Shown here one piece after another: positions 33,966 to 46,640 of a stretch of 64,000 bases of DNA. The position numbers and the translations under genes were made by a program. Position 1 is the first letter of the stretch, and the number at the start of each line of letters is the position of its first letter. The stretch covers positions 58,041,617 through 58,105,616 of the forward strand of contig JACMZG010001911.1 of assembly GCA_018340805.1 (NCBI GenBank). The letters run 5' to 3'. This stretch comes from Microvelia longipes (lineage: Eukaryota; Arthropoda; Insecta; Hemiptera; Veliidae). The notes under the pieces were generated by a model. The model was not told where the DNA came from and made no database searches. It saw nothing but the letters and a program-made list of their open reading frames with translations.

Positions 33966-35828
33966 TGATGAATTAATCAAAAACAGTTCAAGAACACGTA
34001 TTATGTATTCATTATATATTTATATAAGAATTCAATTGATATTGTTATGAAGATCTGTCAGTCTATAATGGAAAATATACTCAATTAGTCCTTCATAAAA
34101 ATTGAGCATAAGGATAGCTGGTCATGTCCTCCCCCAAAAACCACTGAGATTTATTTCCAACAAGATTGTTTATACTCTATCCTCATTGCCATTTTTTATG
34201 TCCTTACTTAGACCAGACTATAGATAATAAGGTAATACTGAATACTAGTGGATAAATTATCCATATTTTATAAGATAGTTTGGCATTTAATTCAGCCTCA
34301 AGTCAATTTAAAAAACATCTCATAATTACATTGTTATAAAATGCTGCACACTTGTGATTATAAGTGATTTTTTTTTATTAAATCATTTAAATTAATAAAT
34401 TAATGGAATAAAATGTAAACTTACCTGCCATCAGTAGCGTTCTGTTAAGTTTATAAAACTTATTTTTACTATTAGTTTTTGAATTTTTGCGATACAGAAG
34501 ATGACAACAGCAAACCATTTTTATTAGGTTGATATAAAAAGAAACAAAAATTATTTTGTTATAACAATTAATGTAGCTGTCGTAACCAATAGTTCCATGG
34601 TGTACATAAATACAAATTTAAAAATCAATCATTTTTGGAAGGCTTCCAGGGTTATTTCTTGAGTTGTCCAAACTGATCCTCTACAGCTCTGATTTCTAGT
34701 AGCTTGCGAAAATTGGATCCACACTTTTCCTTATTTAAGTTACCCCCCTTGATTATTACCCCTTTATTATTATTTATTGATTATTACCCCCCTTGCTTAA
34801 GACTAATTATGTATATTTCCATAATAAACTAAAGTGACAGATATTGAACTCAGTTGCCTTGGGAACATAAATACATAACAGATTCGATCACTTGTTAAAT
34901 AGGCTGTGTGTACATAGGACTTATCTGTAATTAGAATCCATAAACATTAATCATTTAAGGCTCTACTTTGGAAGTACGCATTTGGTTTAACTGACTAAAA
35001 TGTGCTCTAACTTGACAATGGGTGGGGATAAGTTGATGAATCCTACTGCAATGATTTTCACCCCTTTCTTATCAATATATCTTGTCTATCACTCCAACTA
35101 TATTTATTTAGTAGTGATAGACACAGATATTGTAGAGTTTCATTCCGCCCTTCCTTTAATTACCAGATTGAAATTCTTATTTCACTTTTTAATTAAATAC
35201 TTTTTTCAATTTTACATTTATTTATTGCTTAATTTTATACCAAAAATGAACAAATTATAAACACTTTGTGCAATAAAGAAAATCAGGATTATTAGCAAAG
35301 TTACTTTGTAGAAATTTAAGAACATTGTCAAATAAAAGAAAAATATATTTATTACATAAAAAAATCAATACTTATTAATCTATTGTCTGATACTCATTTT
35401 AAGAAATAAAATGTAATTTTACTGTTAATACTTTGGATTTGTTTTATTAAGTTTGAAAAAATCAGATATGTTATTTTGTGAATTATTTTTGTTGGACTTA
35501 TACTATCAGATCCTATTTAGTTTCCTTTTTAAGTTTAAAAAAAAATGAAAACAATTTTATCTTATTACATATGCTAGGGTAGGCACTTTTTCACAATTAT
35601 TTTTATGACGACTACAAAAATGACAATGTGTAAGAAACTGTACGCTATTTTCACATACTGTAAGATGATAAAACAAACTCACATTTAAATCTTTAAAAAA
35701 ACACACAATAATACAGTATATGTTTTTGTTAATTTAAAATTATTTATGCCATTTGTTAGTTATGGCATAATTGTGAGTAAAGGGTTGTGGGAAATGAAAG
35801 ATTCTAAAAGAGGTTAACTGATTTCACA

Positions 35829-36005
35829 CCGAAGCTAGTTCGTTCTAGTGCAGGGAAGCTAGTGCACTCTAATGCAGGAAAGCTGGTGCACTCCTAGTGC
35901 AGGGAAGCTAGTGCACTCTAATGCAGGAAAGCTAGTGCAAGGAAGCTGGTGCACTCTAATGCAGGAAAGCTAGTGTGCTCTAATGCAGGGCACTGGAGCA
36001 TTTAC
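35829..36005. repeat. Minisatellite, about 23-bp unit, about 8 copies
   Basis: Units read AGCTAGTGCACTCTAATGCA followed by GGAA, with variants GGTGCACTC and truncated copies. Sequence from 36006 to 37350 is AT-rich with no gene or repeat that I recognise. Confidence 0.93.
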
Positions 36006-37350
36006 TATATTACTCTTTGGTGCAGGGTTATATAAAGTGTGGTGCTGGAAGAGAAAAATACCTGAATATAATATAGCTAAATCAATTAATTGTTTACATT
36101 TCCTTAATATGTTCTTTATTACTTAAGTGTTTCAAAAAATTAGAAATCAACTATTTAAACAAACAACTATACAAAGTTTAAACTAGACAATTATTTAAAG
36201 TTGAATTTTTCATGCTTCCCATGCTTTGCAAGAAAGTTTGCGGAAAAAAAGTATGGGAAACATATTAATAACTGTTTGTTGGATGAGTAAATTATTGAAA
36301 GTTTGACGGCCCGAAAATTTTTTTTTGTATGATTTAGTGCAATTTTTTCGGGGACCAAACTTATTTTTTGAATTATCAGATTGTCATTGATAAAGTGGTT
36401 GCTTAATTTTTTAAATCATAAAAATTGAAACGATAATATATTAATTAATTGTAAAAAAAATATTAATTTTTAAAGAAATTATTAGAGGGAAGGAGGGGGG
36501 ATAAGAATAAGTGTCTGCCAAGTACCACACTATTCAATTTACATGGAGGTCCTCTGAAATCTGTCAAAGTATTTCTGCTCTAGATTATTTGAACCTAAAA
36601 CAGTGTCTTACCTCTGTCTTACTTTGAGATTATTATCTATAAAACTTATTATTTTCTTATAATTACATTATTTAAAGTATCTGTTTTAATATTACCTTCT
36701 TTTAAAACGTATTCCTCAATCTACTGAACTAGCTATACTATATTACTCTATGCTCTACTGATAATTTTGTATCAAATAAGTCAAATACCAGGTAATTACA
36801 TCAGTTTGAGAATCTCTTGCTTTCCAAAGTGTTACGATTTTGTTTATTTTCTTAATATTTATAAAGAATGTAAATAATAAAAAGATTTATTTTATTATTA
36901 TTATGCCTTTTTTATGTAGGTAGTTATAATTATATTTAAAATACATTTATTACCATCCGGTGTTGTGTTTTTCTTTATACATTTTATTTGAATATTTTTA
37001 CTTAGAAAATTATTAAAGATGTTTTCATCTTTTTCAATCGTCTTTGGTCTTATTTATTCATTCTATTAATTAAATGAGTTAAAGTATTAAAGTCGAAGGA
37101 GATAAGTAAACTATAAAATGTTTAAACATTTAGTCAAAAAGATGTTTTAGATCAAGGAGCTTCAATAATAGGGAAGAAGGCTATCATATCTTTCTCATGT
37201 AAAATAACTGCCCTCCCTCCCTACTAACATCTCCATCAAAGGGCCCCCCAATAGTGCTTCTGGGGGTTCTCTATTACAAATCCTATGTTGTCAGTGTTCC
37301 TGCACTCTTTTTCATGACATTTTTAATAGTTGTAAATGATTTAATAAATA

Positions 37351-37874
37351 TCTTTTACATTCGAAGAATCAGCTACCGTCGATACTTGCTGTTGGATATA
37401 AATATCCCCCCGGTTTCGGCATAACGCCGTCATCAGCAGGCGGGGCAACACTCGAGCTCTCAACTAATAAAGTTATATCACATTACTTTTTTGGTACTCA
37501 CACCTGCACTTGACAAAAAACAAAAACGGGAAAACTATGACACCGGTACACATCATAATAAAAGACACAAAGCATCATAAAGTCAGATGACTCACACGCA
37601 CACCTGCCCTTTACACATTCACATTCCCTTTATAAAACTTTTCCTACTTCCTCCCTTATCTTCAGAGGGCTCGTCGTGTTCATTGAGACTAGAAGTTAAT
37701 CACTGATATAACTTTATTAGTTGAGAGCTCGAGTGTTGCCCCGCCAGCTGATGAAGGCGTTATGCCGAAACCGGTCCAGGGATATTCATATCCTATAGCA
37801 AGTATCGACGGTAGCTGATTCTTCAATTGCTTCTTCAACTTGCGGTAAATACAACCTTTTTAATCTTTTACATT
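37351..37874. mobile_element. Foldback PLE-like insertion with 11-bp TSD
   Basis: TCTTTTACATT at 37351-37361 and 37864-37874 is an exact target duplication. The 502-bp insert has inverted arms of about 120 bp: GAATCAGCTACCGTCGATAC at 37367, mirrored near 37801-37822, then matching GGCATAACGCC and CGAGCTCTCAACTAATAAAG segments. Hammerhead-like CTGATGA...GCCGAAACCGG motifs occur on the - strand near 37411-37438 and the + strand near 37748-37775. It ends in a tail with TTGCGGTAAATACAACC. The same family is at 53976. Confidence 0.85.
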
Positions 37875-38062
37875 CTTATTTCTTCTTATGAAAGTTATTC
37901 TACAATTTTTCAATTTAAGTTATTCTTAATAAATTGCTTCCTTAAAGAATCATAGTCTATTACTTTATGGAGATATGAAATTTTCAATTTCATATTTTTC
38001 TTGGCAAAGGGAAAAGAGCATTTCTGTAAATTTTCCACATAGTTTGATATAAAAGTTTGTAC

Positions 38063-38068
38063 TTTATT
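38063..38068 (-). terminator. mRpL4 polyadenylation signal
   Basis: AATAAA on the - strand, about 117 bp past the mRpL4 stop codon. It is the first such hexamer I see downstream. Confidence 0.6.
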
Positions 38069-38184
38069 AAACTAATGAATTAACAAGCATATTTACATAC
38101 ATAGTGGTTTTAACATAGAAAAGATTTGTTTATTTCTTCCCACCAGATCAGTATTATCTCTCCATACAATGAAATGATGACTTT

Positions 38185-38330
38185 TTATTTCTGATTGATC
38201 CTGAATTTCTTACACATATCCATGTAATCAGCTCTGTTTATTTGAAATAATAATCTCTCTTCTAATTTCTCTACAGCTGATAATGTCAATACTAATGTCT
38301 CGTGTTTTAACATACTGTACACATTTAAAC
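38185..38330 (-). CDS. mRpL4: mRpL4, exon 5 (C-terminus)
   Basis: Acceptor TTTTTAG on the - strand. It completes a Gly codon, then gives residues 232-278 and a TAA. LNVYSMLKHETLVLTLSAVE matches the conserved end of the uL4m fold (a LNVHSMLKH-TLVLT pattern in vertebrates). The tail KLEERLLFQINRADYMDMCK is helical and charged. Total protein length is 278 residues, slightly shorter than vertebrate MRPL4. Confidence 0.96.
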
Positions 38331-38638
38331 CTAAAAACATAAGAATTATCTTGTAAACATTTCCACTTGTATTACAAAAGATTTTCCAATACAAAAACAG
38401 AGCAGTAAGGGAAACAATTTTACTGCTCCCTTCAATTATTTTAAAAGTGTAATCTGGACAAAAGTCTTATTCTATAGGCTCAAAATTCATTTAAGATGAA
38501 AAAAAATATGCTCAGAGTCATAGTATCAATAGACATAGACATAATTTTATTGTTTCTCAGGAAAGATACCTCTAACAATAAGTGTATCTGGGTCAGTATC
38601 GGACTGCAAATCACAATTTAGTATCAGTATGAACTTAC

Positions 38639-38822
38639 CATAAACAGGCATAAGATTGACATGTTTAATCTGATCCGTAGCTAATGTAATGCTCCGAGAC
38701 ATTGTATCAGTATCGTCTACAAACAGAACAGACACTCCCCAGTTCCTCGCACTAATTAAATCATGAATATAGCTTGGGTCCTCACTAGGGATGTCTAAGT
38801 TATCGACAATATGTAGATCATC
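38639..38822 (-). CDS. mRpL4: mRpL4, exon 4
   Basis: Acceptor GTGTTTTAG and donor GTAAGT on the - strand. Residues 170-230 plus part of a Gly. It starts DDLHIVDNLDIPSEDPSYIH and continues with WGVSVLFVDDTDTMSRSITL. This matches the family pattern of D-L-x-I-x-D-S/N-L followed by VLLVD and a pair of short strands. Confidence 0.96.
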
Positions 38823-39124
38823 CTAAAACACCAACATAAAAAATGTAATTATTGTTGGTGGAAAATAGAAAGAATTATTGAAAGCAATAGCTTGTAGTAA
38901 TAGCGTTTTATTAGCACTTTATTGTGTAAATAAGCAAAATAATGCTGATTGTACCCTTAAATATATCTTCATTCAAAAGGTGAGAAGTAATAATATGGAA
39001 TGTGGGAATTCCAACAGTTACATTTCATAAGTAATCCAATAAGAAAGAAATTATTTAAAGGAAGAAATAAGACTATAATTATTCCGAGCTTATGAATGAA
39101 TGAATATGAAAAACAACTACAGAG

Positions 39125-39154
39125 CTTTCAACCAGGGATCCTGGTCATCATCAG
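39125..39154 (-). other. Hammerhead-like motif with perfect stem II hairpin
   Basis: In mRpL4 intron 3, read on the - strand: CTGATGA, then a perfect 6-bp hairpin ACCAGG/CCTGGT, then GAAAGC. It is the clearest stem among the CTGAWGA...GAAA motifs of this window. The flanks show no TSD that I can see. Confidence 0.55.
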
Positions 39155-40008
39155 GGTAAAGATTTATTAATACATAAACAACAAGACTGACTATTTATCA
39201 TTTGATACTACAGGTTTTTACAAAACATGAATAGTTGACACAATATAATTGTAGAAACCTAGGAAATGTAACAAGCAAAATGCATAGCTACATCTGGGAA
39301 TGTTTCCATCATTCGACAATCATCATTATTGATGGCTCAGCATAAAGTTATGTCCTACTCTGTTTCATTACGTCTAACCTATCAGGGTGCCAACAGAGCC
39401 TAAACTCGCTCTGACCTTCAATTAAAATTCTGAAGAATATAATGTGAAGTATTTACCAGAGACGAGCGGTGCTCTCTTACCGCCATCATGCTTGGCAAGC
39501 AAAACATGTCATTGGATACTACCGAGTTTTGCAAAACATGACAAAATAAATGTGTGAGAGACACACTAAAGCTACGTTCATTAGTTGTTTTTCAACTATT
39601 TTTGGATTGCTGTCTTCTTTGTACAAACCTTTTTCTCATAAAATCTTTAGACATTAAAGTTTTATCCAATTCTTTGGGATCTGGAGGTACTAAAATTTGA
39701 TAAAAAATTAAATGTCCCATTTTCCTCATTGCAATGCTTCTCTTTTCTATCATAGGAGGTAGGAAAAGAAAACTAATAAAAGAAAAGTTAATTCTCTAGT
39801 AAGTTTATTAACATACTATTTAGTGGGGAGAGTATTTCTTTATCTATTCTTGGATTACTCCACAGAGCAGTTATTTATATTGATAATTTAAAATTAAATT
39901 TAATGGACTTAAAAATAATCTATGTATTATTCAATGAAATAAATTAATCTAATAAAACTTGGACTGCTGTCTTCAACATCTTATATTTCTTATTAAAACT
40001 AATAATAC

Positions 40009-40233
40009 CTGGGCTAATTTAATAGACAATGTAGAGGTAAGTCCAAGAACTCTTTGATAGAAGGGTAGCATGTAGAAATGTGTGGTGGGTCCCCTCGGTC
40101 CGTGAGCCACTCCACCTCCTTTGAACAGAGGCGATCTAATCGAGCCATGTCGAGCCCTTCCCAAACCTTTTTGAGGCCAGGGTTTTCTACCTCCTCCATT
40201 TACTTCACTCCTAACTTTGGTATTAGCGTAACA
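40009..40233 (-). CDS. mRpL4: mRpL4, exon 3 (uL4 signature loop)
   Basis: Acceptor TTTCTTGCAG and donor GTATTA on the - strand. Residues 95-169 in phase 0/0. [19 protein letters not shown] (107-125) is the uL4 signature. In bacterial L4 this lies in the extended loop reaching the exit tunnel, where it contacts 23S r[23 protein letters not shown] follows. The first 159 nt of this exon, with its acceptor, are copied in an Apc intron at 22652-22810. Confidence 0.98.
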
Positions 40234-40297
40234 CTGCAAGAAACGATAATTGCAAACAATGAATTTTAAACAAGTTAATTATTCACAATCCTACTTA

Positions 40298-40701
40298 CAG
40301 TCTATCGTTTAGTTTAAAAATCCCCATGGTCATAAGTATTTTGGGGATTGATCAATCAGAGAAGCCGCTGCCAACCTCTCACTTTAAAAGAGAAAAAAAT
40401 CCCTACCACAATAACCCCTGTAGGGGAAAAACCTTCTTCCCGACAATCGTTCACTTTGTTTGTGGTTCTTCTTTTGATTACATCGTTTTGAAAACTACTT
40501 TCAAATTAATCTTAACAATGATATTTTAAAATAAAACTACACAAAAGAAATGTAAAAAAACATCGCCAAGAAAATACGGGTAAAATAACCCGATTTGTTT
40601 ACATAGTGTTTTCCCGCTCCCTTCTTGTAAGGATTTTTTTTCTTAAGAATCAGTGGTGTCTAAACTGACCTGTCAAAATTTTTAAACTAAAAGATAGACT
40701 G
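40298..40701. mobile_element. CAGT-TIR MITE, copy 2 (mRpL4 intron 2)
   Basis: The ends CAGTCTATCGTTTAGTTTAA and its mirror closing ACTAAAAGATAGACTG are flanked by TA. It lies 64 bp upstream of exon 3 in transcription order. Internally it resembles copy 1 (22186-22587) throughout, in opposite orientation; it is the likely source of the copied block. Confidence 0.88.
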
Positions 40702-42105
40702 TAGTTTGACTTTTCGGTTCTAAATATAAAATAGAACAGAAAAATCCATTTTTAAACGATTTTAATTTACATTGTAAAAATTAATAATAAAAAAACATTT
40801 TTTACACCAGGAGGTGCGACAGGTATATTTATTATAAACAAGTTACCAAATATTCTAGCCTGCTAATGTGGTCGAGGTCTTACAAGGATCTCACAACTAA
40901 TGTTAGGGAGATCACCTGAATGTATTACTAATAGAGAAATAACTCAAAACTTCAACCACTTTTTTTTAAATTTACCATAACAGTATCCCTGCAATGGCTC
41001 TTTATTTTCTAAACATGCACCGCTTTCGCATAACATGTTGATCTTTTATCTTCTTTTTTGCATTTTCATTTTATTTTAGTTGTAGCATTTGATTCAAGAA
41101 TAATTATTATTCTTTTTTTCTTTTCTTTAATTGTAATCTTTTTTTCTTTTTTGTAGCAATCTTCTGTTTATCATTATTTATCATTTAAGTATTGATGAAT
41201 TTAGTATTTTAAATACTAAAATTTTATTTATTTATTTTTTTTTTATTTTTTTTAAAACTTCTAATAGATAATCGTAAAACTTCAACCACCATGTGAAGCT
41301 GCAAGTAGAGAGGGCAGCAAAGCAGCTTAAAAATTGAAAAATCACTGTTTACTCGGCAACATTTCAAGTAACAACATATTGTACAAAGAGGCATCAACAG
41401 CACTGAGTAGCCCAAGAGTCTGATGCAGCATAGCGGTAAAAGATCAACTTGTTAATTTTTACAATTAACAAGTAGAAGGCTTAAGCCTGTATCAACTTGA
41501 AAAAACAAATAGGAAAATATACAATTAAGAAATAAAAAAATTTATCTCTGGATTATAAATAATGTGAAGTTCGATGGCTAGTTTACAAAAAATAACCTTT
41601 ATTTAGTATAAGTGGTAGTATATATATATATATAATTTTCACAATAAAGAATAAAAAAGTAACTTTTTGCCCCCTTGGAACTAAAAAGTAACTTTTTCTC
41701 CCTTGAGAGTCAAAATTGTCTTCAATACTCTGGGTTAGAGTCCCAAAGTCTTACAAGACTTTGGGACTTGTAAGAGTCCCAAAGATCTAGAGTAGAGTCC
41801 AATGAGATTTACCCCATGGAAAATGAAGTATTTTCCATTTCTTTTTTGGGAGCGGTATCTCCTAAATTTACAAGGGGACTGACCAAATTTTTTGGGCACC
41901 CCAGAAATTTATGAAGAGGACCAGACCAAAAATTTATTGATTGCTTAGAATTTGTTACAGGGCAATATTCATAAGAGCCAAAATAAAATTAAAACAAAAT
42001 ACAACAAAACTATAATTAAATTATGTCAATGCCTGGTGATAAAATCTTGTAAGCTATTATTTCCTTGTGTTAATTATCTTCTCCACAGGAGTTAGTTGTC
42101 ATAAC

Positions 42106-42365
42106 TCCTGGCTTTGCCTCAAAAGTTAAATACATAAATTACTTGGCTTTGCCTCAAGAGTTAAATACATAAATTACTTGGCTTTGCCTCAAAAGGTTAA
42201 TACATAAATTACTTGGCTTTGCCTCAAGAGTTAAATACATAAATTACTTGGCTTTGCCTCAAAAGTTAAATACATAAATTACTTGGCTTTGCCTCAAGGT
42301 TAAATACATAAATTACTTGGCTTTGCCTCAAAAGTTAAATACATAAATTCCTTGGCTTCACCTTG
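42106..42365. repeat. Minisatellite, 35-bp unit, about 8 copies
   Basis: Units of TTACTTGGCTTTGCCTCAAA followed by AGTTAAATACATAAA, very regular, in mRpL4 intron 2 about 100 bp from exon 2. The units abut without spacers. The rest of the intron (40702-42105) holds only a palindrome near 41738-41790 built from AGAGTCCCAAAG copies. Confidence 0.95.
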
Positions 42366-42465
42366 GGAGTTAATTGCATTAGTTTTACTCGACTTTTGCC
42401 TTAGCAATCAACTAACTGCTGAAGGAGCATTCTTTACTCCCTTGGTACATAAATAATCACCTTAC

Positions 42466-42671
42466 CACAAATTTATATAGTTTCTGCCAGGTAACATTCT
42501 TCTGCACAATATCAATCCTTGGCATGGTACCAAATACATCAGGATGTAACGGAATAATTCCAAGTTTCTTTTCCTCTGGCGTGTCAATGTTTTCCAACCA
42601 TGCTTCCCTCGATCTCTCGTAGTTGGGCAGGAATTTTAACTCTCTATTAATAACCACAGGGACACCTTCAG
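42466..42671 (-). CDS. mRpL4: mRpL4, exon 2
   Basis: Acceptor AATTTTCCAG and donor GTAAGG on the - strand. It completes a Ser codon, then gives residues 27-94. YERSREAWLENIDTPEEKKL is followed by GIIPLHPDVFGTMPRIDIVQ and NVTWQKLYKF. This is the mitochondrial-type N-terminal region of uL4m (AWLENLDT...LHPDVFATAPR...D.. in vertebrates). Confidence 0.97.
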
Positions 42672-43076
42672 CTGGAAAATTATATTACGTAACTTATAAC
42701 TTCAGTAAGGACAGTAGAATAGTGTTTTATCCAGGGGTGCAGAATATGTCCGTACACTCAAACAAGGTACATGGGAAATCGGGGAAATGCTGAGAAAATA
42801 GCAAAATAAATAATAATACGGAAAATAAAAAACAAAAAAAAATTGTAAGGGAAGAGCTGGAGAATTTTTGAAAGGGAAAAATAATGCAGAAAATCTAAAC
42901 TAAAAATTTCTTAGTATCATACACACTTTTATGTGTATAATACACACTTTTTCCCTTCCAAAAATGAGTGAAAACCCTTTTTACTTATATTTTACCTTAA
43001 TAATTCATTTAAAAAAGTACAACTAGAGTATATTTTTTATACTTATTAAAGCCTTTTTTAATAAAAATTGGTTCTA

Positions 43077-43468
43077 CAGTGTATCCACAACTTTAAAAAA
43101 TCTTGACAGCTCAGTTTAGGCCCACCGATTCTAAAAAAAATTCCCTACAAAAAGGCAGCGGGGAAAAAACTTTGTAAACAAATCAGGTTATTTTACCCGT
43201 TTTCTTGGCGATGTTTCTACATTTCTTTTGTGTAGTTTTATTATTTAGGAAGTATGCAAATGCGGAAAAAAATGAATTGTGAAGGGAAATAATAAACACA
43301 AGAAGAACCACAAACGAATGCCGGGAAGGAGGTTATTTCCCTACAGGGGTTATGGGAGTAGGGAATTTTTTTTTCTCTTTCAAGAGAGGGGTTGGCAGCG
43401 GCTTCTTTGATTGGTCGATCCCCAAAATGCTTATGACCTTAGGGATTTTTAAACTTAACGATACACTG
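43077..43468. mobile_element. CAGT-TIR MITE, copy 3 (mRpL4 intron 1)
   Basis: The ends CAGTGTATCCACAACTTTAA and its mirror closing AACTTAACGATACACTG are flanked by TA. The interior parallels copies 1 and 2 (GACAGCTCAGTTTAGGCCCA; TTTACCCGTTTTCTTGGCGA), and its left TIR is the most diverged of the three. No transposase frame. Confidence 0.88.
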
Positions 43469-44491
43469 TAATTGTCGTTTTTATTTTGGTACCTTTTATA
43501 TTTATTTTTTATACTGCAATTACTTTTATAATCTAAGTTTTGTTACATTATTTCTACAACCACAAACTTATAGACCATAGCAAATACATACTGAATATGC
43601 TTAAATCTGATTCAGAATTACTCTTGATATAAATCAGTTAAAACTGTCTATCTTTTTGTCTATTATTATAGGATAATTTTTGGTACCATTCTCCTTTGAA
43701 AATATTTATAGCTCTCAAGAGATTACTCAGTATTATTCTTGGCTATAAGGTTAATCAGATCAGACTTCAAAAATGTATAATATTCAGACACTAACTTCTT
43801 TTTATTTCATTTATTTAAGTAAATATTTTGTAAATAATATAGACGTGTTTGAAGGTGACACATTTAGTCATAGTCATCATACTAGAGGAGATATTTACAG
43901 GCTGCTTTCTGAAATGGCCTTCTGCATGGGCCATTTCAAATATTTTTAGTTTTCTTTCTCTCCATGTTCAGGTGTTATCACTGGTTGTCACAGAGTGAAT
44001 TTAAACACAAAATTAATTATTTATTTTACGAATGCTCTTTCTACTAGCAACTCTTTTCAAGCTAAATAAGAATCTATCACATTCTCATAACCCAGAAACT
44101 TAAGATCACTGGTGGGTGGAATGATATTACATTGAACATTCCTCACTTATCACGCTACAAGCCCCTCCCCTCTATTTATCGGGACTTCTTTTTTCCTTCA
44201 TTTTTACCTACCACAGACCCATTTAAGTCCAACTAATTGGTAAATTATCAGTTGAATTAAAAGAGAGGGGAGACTTCCCCCTCTCCTTCCATTCTCCCTC
44301 CCACAAAATTACTTTATTCCAGACCTATTGTTTACATTACCAAAAGAGTAATTCAACACTCGAGGAGTGACAAAAATTCTAGATTTTTATGATTCCTTTT
44401 TAATCATAGACACACTGGGAATCTAATAAAAAACTAAATAAATAGTCAGCTTAGACTATTTATGAAATGTCTGTCAAGACAATGAACTTAC

Positions 44492-44567
44492 AGGTTCTTT
44501 CAATTTGAGGTAAAGTGGAATAAGACCTGATAGCTCTCATGCACCCTAGCCACTTGTTTAGCCCCAT
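44492..44567 (-). CDS. mRpL4: mRpL4, exon 1 (start, transit peptide)
   Basis: uL4m is a nuclear-encoded protein of the mitochondrial large ribosomal subunit, where it helps line the exit tunnel. The ATG at 44567-44565 (context AATAATGGGG) begins MGLNKWLGCMRAIRSYSTLPQIERT, with basic residues and RSYST typical of a mitochondrial targeting sequence. The donor is GTAAGT. The five exons total 837 nt (279 codons with stop). This start is the only ATG that opens a transit-like peptide in frame. Confidence 0.9.
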
Positions 44568-44929
44568 TATTACACTCCTGTATATTTAAACCTCAATAAC
44601 ACTTTTATTTACTTCATCACACAACGCAATAAAAGGCACAAAATTAGATAAATAAAATGGAGGAGAATAATAAATTCAAATTGATTTCAATCTTTAAAAA
44701 ATTCTATAACATAACTTAACCTTTTATAACCTTTATATTTTCTTCGTCTTTTTCTCATTCATCGTTTTGAACTAAATATTTCAGACACTACCAACTTTGA
44801 TTTTTACTAATATTTTAGTGTTATTATTTAGGACTTCTTCAAAAGTTACAATGGACCTTTTTGCCCAAAATAAATAGTCGATAGTAATTCATCTATCCGA
44901 TTGACAGTCGATAGTCAATCAAATAAATA
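44568..44929. promoter_or_regulatory. Probable mRpL4 upstream region
   Basis: Non-coding sequence between the mRpL4 start codon and the LINE fragment at 44930. The promoter is expected here on the - strand, but I see no clear TATA box or initiator. Confidence 0.35.
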
Positions 44930-46400
44930 TATTTGGTTAATAAATTATTAACTAAGACTCCCTACATAATAATTCTCTTCATTGACTTCCGAAGAGCTTT
45001 CGACTCTATCATGCACCACCTGCTCTGGCACAAACTGTTAAACTTAAATATAAGCCTAAAATTTATAAAAATTCTTAAAAATCTTTATGATGAGTCAATA
45101 TTTACCGTTGAGGTAGAGATGGCCTACACTCAGACCCCATAGGAATAAAGGAAGGCCTATTACAGGGTGAACCAATGTCAGCCCTCATATTTACCTTATT
45201 CCTAGGAGACATTATTACATTTTTTAAAGCTAAAGTCTTTAATGGATTAAAGCTGACAAATACTGTAAAAATATCATCCCTTCTTTATGCAGATGACGTC
45301 CTATTTTCCACCTTATCTTGGACAGATGCCCAAGAAATCCTTAACCTCTTACGAACTTATTATAAAGAAAATGGTCTACAGGTAAACCCGGGAAAAATTA
45401 AAGCCTTATATTATCAGCCTTGGGTACAGAAAGAAAAATTTAAGACCTTTTACTTATGACTCCCACGCTATTGAATATGTGTCTACTTTCATATATCTAG
45501 GTGTCCCTCTTTCTAGATCAGGAAAATTTTTCCAGGCATCTAAATACTTTCATCTCCAGAGGAAGATTAGCTCTAAATAAGGCAAGAATTATATTAACCT
45601 CTTCTAAATCTGATGCATGGATCACAAAAACAATCTTTAATTCAACAGTACTTTTAACTTTTATACTCTGCAGAACTTTGGGTACCTAGATATCTACCCG
45701 AAATCGATACCCTCCAATCTAAATTTATTACATCTTTATTCTTTTGGCCCAAAAACACTCCCCACTATATGGTACGACTGGAGACAGGACTACCCTCACT
45801 CAAAGTTTCCTAATCTGAACTGGGTCTCCCAATTCAAGTCTATTCCAGAAGGGATAGGTGCCACAAACATGCTATCATATGACTCTACAGAGTTTAAAGC
45901 ACATAAAAACTCAACTATACTCAAATTATTCAATGCATGTTTTAGTTCAGACGTTGATAGAGCTTGTAATAGCTCCTACTCTTCTATCTATCGTAATCTT
46001 TCATCTTCCTCATTCTCTGGTGAGATGTGCATCACTTCATGTAGAACTCAAATTAAAAAAACTCGGGCCTTCAGTCAAGCTAGAATGGCTAGTGACAAAT
46101 ATATACAATTTTGCATAAACAATGATATAATTATAATAGACACACAGATCCCTTGTCAGATATGCAATACTCAGTCCCATCAAACCCTTCATCACATACT
46201 TTTATCTTGTCCCACAACCAATCACTTGCTGAACCTAGTAAATCCACCAATAGACAAAGATGACCCACTTGCTTTAGAAAAAATCAACCATTTCTATAAA
46301 TACCTATCAGTAATTATAACAAAAAGAATAGAAATTTTAAATAATTCTATTACTCAATCAATGTGATTCCACTAACGCCACCTGTTGGCTATTAGCTTAA
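44930..46400 (+). mobile_element. Decayed LINE, reverse transcriptase and C-terminus
   Basis: Split over several frames. First is RT motif A in IILFIDFRRAFDSIMHHLLW (44933 onward), then EPMSALIFTLFLGDI (motif B region). SSLLYADDVLF with an intact YADD lies near 45270-45305, followed by YLGVPLS and a C-terminal frame (45869-46366). The latter has a CQIC...HQTLHHILLSC cysteine/histidine cluster like the C-terminal zinc knuckle of many LINEs. At least three frameshifts or stops break it. EN and 5' parts are missing. I do not assign the clade. Confidence 0.82.
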
Positions 46401-46539
46401 CTGAAACAATAAATTAGTAAATCATTTTAAACGTAAATTTTTTCACCTCATCTACCTTTAACACTCCCATTATTACCTCTATCAGCTATACTTCCTTTAA
46501 TTTTTGCTCTCACTGTCTCATTTGACTCTCAATTAATTA

Positions 46540-46640
46540 CCTGGTCCCCAATATGGGGGGGGGGGACCCTAATCTGCAGAACAAGGTTTTCTGCAAAATA
46601 TTTTGCAGAATGAGATCTATTTTGCAAAACAAGGAAGCTA
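46540..46640. repeat. G-run and TTTGCA-rich short repeats
   Basis: A run of about 10 G (46554-46563) precedes TGCAGAA / TTTTGCAGAA / TTTTGCAAAA direct and inverted copies between 46575 and 46635. Origin unknown. Confidence 0.5.

Noticed and set aside
40078..40269. + strand frame over mRpL4 exon 3 and the matching - strand frame at 22616-22807
   Set aside because: Antisense shadows of the mRpL4 exon and its copy; codon pattern and splice sites support the other strand.
42106..42365. CRISPR-like look of regular 35-bp repeats (also 33565-33965)
   Set aside because: Units abut without unique spacers and lie in a eukaryotic intron or intergenic region; these are minisatellites.
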